From Pelargonium nanum (lineage: Eukaryota; Streptophyta; Magnoliopsida; Geraniales; Geraniaceae): DNA of 21,148 nt. Under the pieces are notes generated by a model, which saw nothing but the letters and a program-made list of their open reading frames with translations, had not been told where the DNA came from and ran no database searches. The position numbers were made by a program, and so were the translations under genes. Positions 20,101 through 21,148 of this stretch are shown piece by piece (the stretch's first letter is position 1; every line of letters begins with the position of its first letter). The stretch spans positions 1 to 21,148 of the forward strand of contig JAYMTF010001822.1 in assembly GCA_036897485.1 (NCBI GenBank), in the 5' to 3' direction.

Positions 20101-20668
20101 ATATATGATGCAGTGTTTACACCTTTGGAATGGTAAAATGTGCGGTTTACCCTAAAAAATTGGTTGAGGACAGTGATGGACCCTTGATGTGACATTTTTG
20201 CCAATCATTTAACCTTAATTTTTCAAATGATAGCCATACAAAAACATTCTTACCATAGTTTCTGAAATGTGTAGACTTTTCCATTAAACATTTGTTATGC
20301 TGAGTTTAGTTTTCCCATAAAATCTTAGAATCTCGATTATCAATCTGGAATCTGAATCCAAATATACCTCTGTTTCAATCCCTTTTAGGAGCACTGTTTT
20401 GTTATTAATTTATTTGACTCAATTGTAGGCCTGCGCAATTTGCCTGACAAATGCAAAAGACTTGGCCTTTGGCTGCGGGCACATGGTGAGCTGCACAAAC
20501 AGTGTTGTTGGTTCCATCCCGTTATCTCCAATGCTTTTTACGAATACGATTGTATCATGTAGCAACTAAATTTTTTGATTTCAGACTTGCAGAGAATGTG
20601 GGGCAAAAGTGTCCAACTGCCCAATCTGCCGGCAGCCAATAAGCAGCCGCCTCAGGCTGTACACTTGA
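14134..20668 (+). CDS. RGLG4: RGLG-type RING E3 ubiquitin ligase (copine/vWA + RING), 11 exons, complete
   Basis: Spliced CDS 14134-14364, 16952-17036, 17249-17389, 17476-17589, 18490-18587, 18675-18754, 19367-19472, 19560-19687, 19804-19978, 20429-20485, 20585-20668: 1,299 nt, 432 residues, all GT-AG. Order: basic/Ser-Thr-rich N-terminus with a Thr run (about 44-53), copine/vWA domain (about 78-320) with MIDAS-like D97-x-T99-x-S101, Pro-rich linker with a duplicated 17-residue unit (about 341-374), C3HC4 RING (388-420), end RLRLYT. Family knowledge: RGLG ligases ubiquitinate stress-signalling targets; RGLG1/2 are membrane-anchored by N-myristoylation. This model begins MFNF and lacks Gly2, so no such anchor is expected unless another first exon exists. 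The symbol rests on recalled synteny with Arabidopsis and is less sure than the family. Confidence 0.93.
14278..14292 (+). repeat. (ACC)5 coding microsatellite
   Basis: Lies in RGLG exon 1 and, with neighbouring ACC/ACA codons, encodes a poly-Thr run around residues 44-53. It is a likely site of length variation between alleles. Confidence 0.85.
14642..14758 (-). mobile_element. 5'-truncated LINE-like insertion with 17-bp target-site duplication
   Basis: The 17-bp word atatatagaatagtctt flanks an 83-bp insert exactly, at 14642-14658 and 14742-14758. The insert (14659-14741) starts with a T run on the plus strand, so it is a minus-strand poly(A)-tailed fragment with an internal AATAAA-like word. 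Long target duplication, poly(A) and severe 5' truncation are the marks of target-primed reverse transcription by a LINE. No coding part remains. Confidence 0.82.
16015..16351. mobile_element. Foldback / MITE-like element of about 337 bp
   Basis: The left arm 16015-16055 pairs with the right arm 16314-16351; both carry ccacgacactt and cttaagtttagt after reverse complement. Weaker inner pairing joins about 16150-16175 with about 16265-16290. An internal direct repeat (ccactaat...atgaaaatccaa) occurs at 16115-16137 and 16194-16216. No target duplication was identified, so the superfamily is not assigned. Confidence 0.6.
17590..18489 (+). other. RGLG intron 4 (900 nt), mostly a solo LTR
   Basis: Of 900 nt, 702 belong to the inserted LTR-like sequence. 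Removing it and one duplication would leave an intron of about 193 nt, close to its neighbours in size. Confidence 0.75.
17641..18342. mobile_element. Probable solo LTR (702 bp) with ATTAA target duplication
   Basis: The sequence begins TGTTGGG and ends CATACA (TGT...ACA termini). It is bounded by ATTAA at 17636-17640 and 18343-18347. Length, TG/CA ends and 5-bp duplication fit an LTR left after recombination between the two ends of a retrotransposon, probably Copia-like by size. No primer-binding site, polypurine tract or internal coding region is present. The AT-rich 5-mer could match by chance, so the call is not certain. Confidence 0.62.
18605..18628. repeat. (TC)12 microsatellite
   Basis: Lies in RGLG intron 5 (18588-18674), 17 bp after the donor. 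It is a likely polymorphic marker. Confidence 0.95.
18755..19366 (+). other. RGLG intron 6 with a small MITE-like palindrome
   Basis: Intron of 612 nt. It ends in a tandem AAGTAG acceptor. Apart from the inverted repeat at 19140-19220, nothing is recognised. Confidence 0.75.
19140..19220. repeat. MITE-like imperfect inverted repeat, about 80 bp
   Basis: The left side (aggtagcgtttgcatta) matches the reverse complement of the right side (aggcagtatttggatta) at most positions, and ggaatattcc lies between the arms. ATTGA at 19140-19144 and 19216-19220 could be a target duplication but overlaps the arms. It resembles the 'tttggatta ... ggaat' remnants in the FGT1 introns. Confidence 0.4.
19841..19942 (+). 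repeat. 51-bp coding tandem duplication in the RGLG linker
   Basis: Units 19841-19891 and 19892-19942 differ at only 3 of 51 bases and stay in frame. They encode [17 protein letters not shown] and then the same with LQREPS. It sits in exon 9, between the vWA domain and the RING. High identity points to a recent duplication. Confidence 0.95.
19979..20428 (+). other. RGLG intron 9
   Basis: Intron of 450 nt between the linker and RING exons. Positions about 20310-20400 carry 'ttagaatctcgatt...gaatccaaatat' words similar to the MITE-like remnants elsewhere, but with no clear pairing arms. Nothing else is seen. Confidence 0.65.
20432..20629 (+). other. C3HC4 RING finger of RGLG
   Basis: Zinc ligands C388, C391, C402, H404, C407, C410, C417 and C420 are all present. 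Intron 20486-20584 splits the finger between M405 and T406. I390 and P418 sit at the E2-contact positions usual for active RINGs, so ligase activity is expected. Confidence 0.93.
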
Positions 20669-21039
20669 CAACTGAAACTGAAACAGAACGAAGGGGATTG
20701 CATGTAAGTGTACATATATGTGTTAACTTTGAAGCCAGACAGTCTTTAACTATGGGACGGGGTTTCGCAATATCCTTCCACTGTAGTATTTTATTTATGT
20801 TGTTTTATTTATGTACATTTCTATGTTTTGTTTATGAAGGTCAAGTCCTCATCAAAAACAAAACAAAAACTGTTGTATTTTATTTGGTGGAACTGTATTC
20901 ACCAGCATGTTTCTTAATGTAGGATTGATCAATGTGAAGGTTTGGTCTGCGGATTGTAAAGACAGCTATGGCATTATTGCTTCTGGACTTTTTGTTTATG
21001 AATGTACTAATGGAACTAATTGGGGAGTTTAGAGTACTC
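20669..21039 (+). other. 3' UTR / downstream flank of RGLG
   Basis: Follows the TGA at 20666-20668. A good donor (AT|GTAAGT at 20704) and a possible acceptor (GAAG, ending 20839) could form a 136-nt 3'-UTR intron. TGTA and ATGAA-like words near 20990-21010 could serve polyadenylation. No AATAAA is present. The transcript end is not certain. Confidence 0.5.
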
Positions 21040-21148
21040 TTTTTTTTTTGAAAGGTGAATACTAAAACTTTTCATTAAGCCATAAAATGCCAAGAAGGCT
21101 TACAAAGCAGAACTAAGTACAAAGAAGACATAACATAAAAAACCAAAT
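21040..21148 (-). mobile_element. 3' end of a LINE-like element (minus strand), cut by the window edge
   Basis: A (T)10 run at 21040-21049 is followed by gaaaggtgaatactaaaac and then ttcattaagcc and aaggcttacaaag words. On the minus strand this reads as a typical plant L1 3' tail ending in poly(A). The other boundary lies outside the window, so neither the duplication nor the length can be checked. Confidence 0.6.

Overview
This window reads as nuclear DNA of a flowering plant, most likely a eudicot. It has AT-rich introns with GT-AG borders and plant-specific gene families, and its repeats look like plant transposon debris. The species cannot be told from the sequence. It holds two complete, heavily spliced protein genes in head-to-head orientation. 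I rebuilt both by joining exons at GT-AG borders with phase kept across every junction.

Positions 191-12447, minus strand: a 32-exon gene for a Strawberry-notch (SBNO) family helicase-like chromatin regulator, the plant protein FORGETTER1 (FGT1). The model gives 1,239 residues: two N-terminal LSD1-type zinc ribbons, a P-loop/DECH ATPase core, an acidic stretch, a PHD finger, the SBNO C-terminal helicase half and a short C-terminal tail. Positions 1-190 are its 3' flank/UTR.

Positions 12448-14133: a divergent intergenic region of about 1.7 kb that must hold both promoters and both 5' leaders. Two short upstream ORFs and a possible leader intron precede the plus-strand gene.

Positions 14134-20668, plus strand: an 11-exon gene for an RGLG-type RING E3 ubiquitin ligase (432 residues: low-complexity N-terminus, copine/vWA domain, duplicated Pro-rich linker, C-terminal C3HC4 RING). 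Its 3' UTR follows and runs into a LINE-like poly(T)-headed sequence at the window edge.

Mobile-element traces lie almost wholly in introns: a 702-bp probable solo LTR with 5-bp target duplications (RGLG intron 4), an 83-bp truncated LINE-like insert with a 17-bp target duplication and a 337-bp foldback element (both in RGLG intron 1), and several small palindromic MITE-like remnants that share a motif.

From memory, the Arabidopsis counterparts (FGT1, At1g79350; RGLG4, At1g79380) are also close neighbours, so the pairing may be old microsynteny. FGT1 acts in heat-stress memory and RGLG ligases in stress-hormone signalling. Any shared control here is inference. I found no RNA genes, CRISPR arrays or bacterial-type features.
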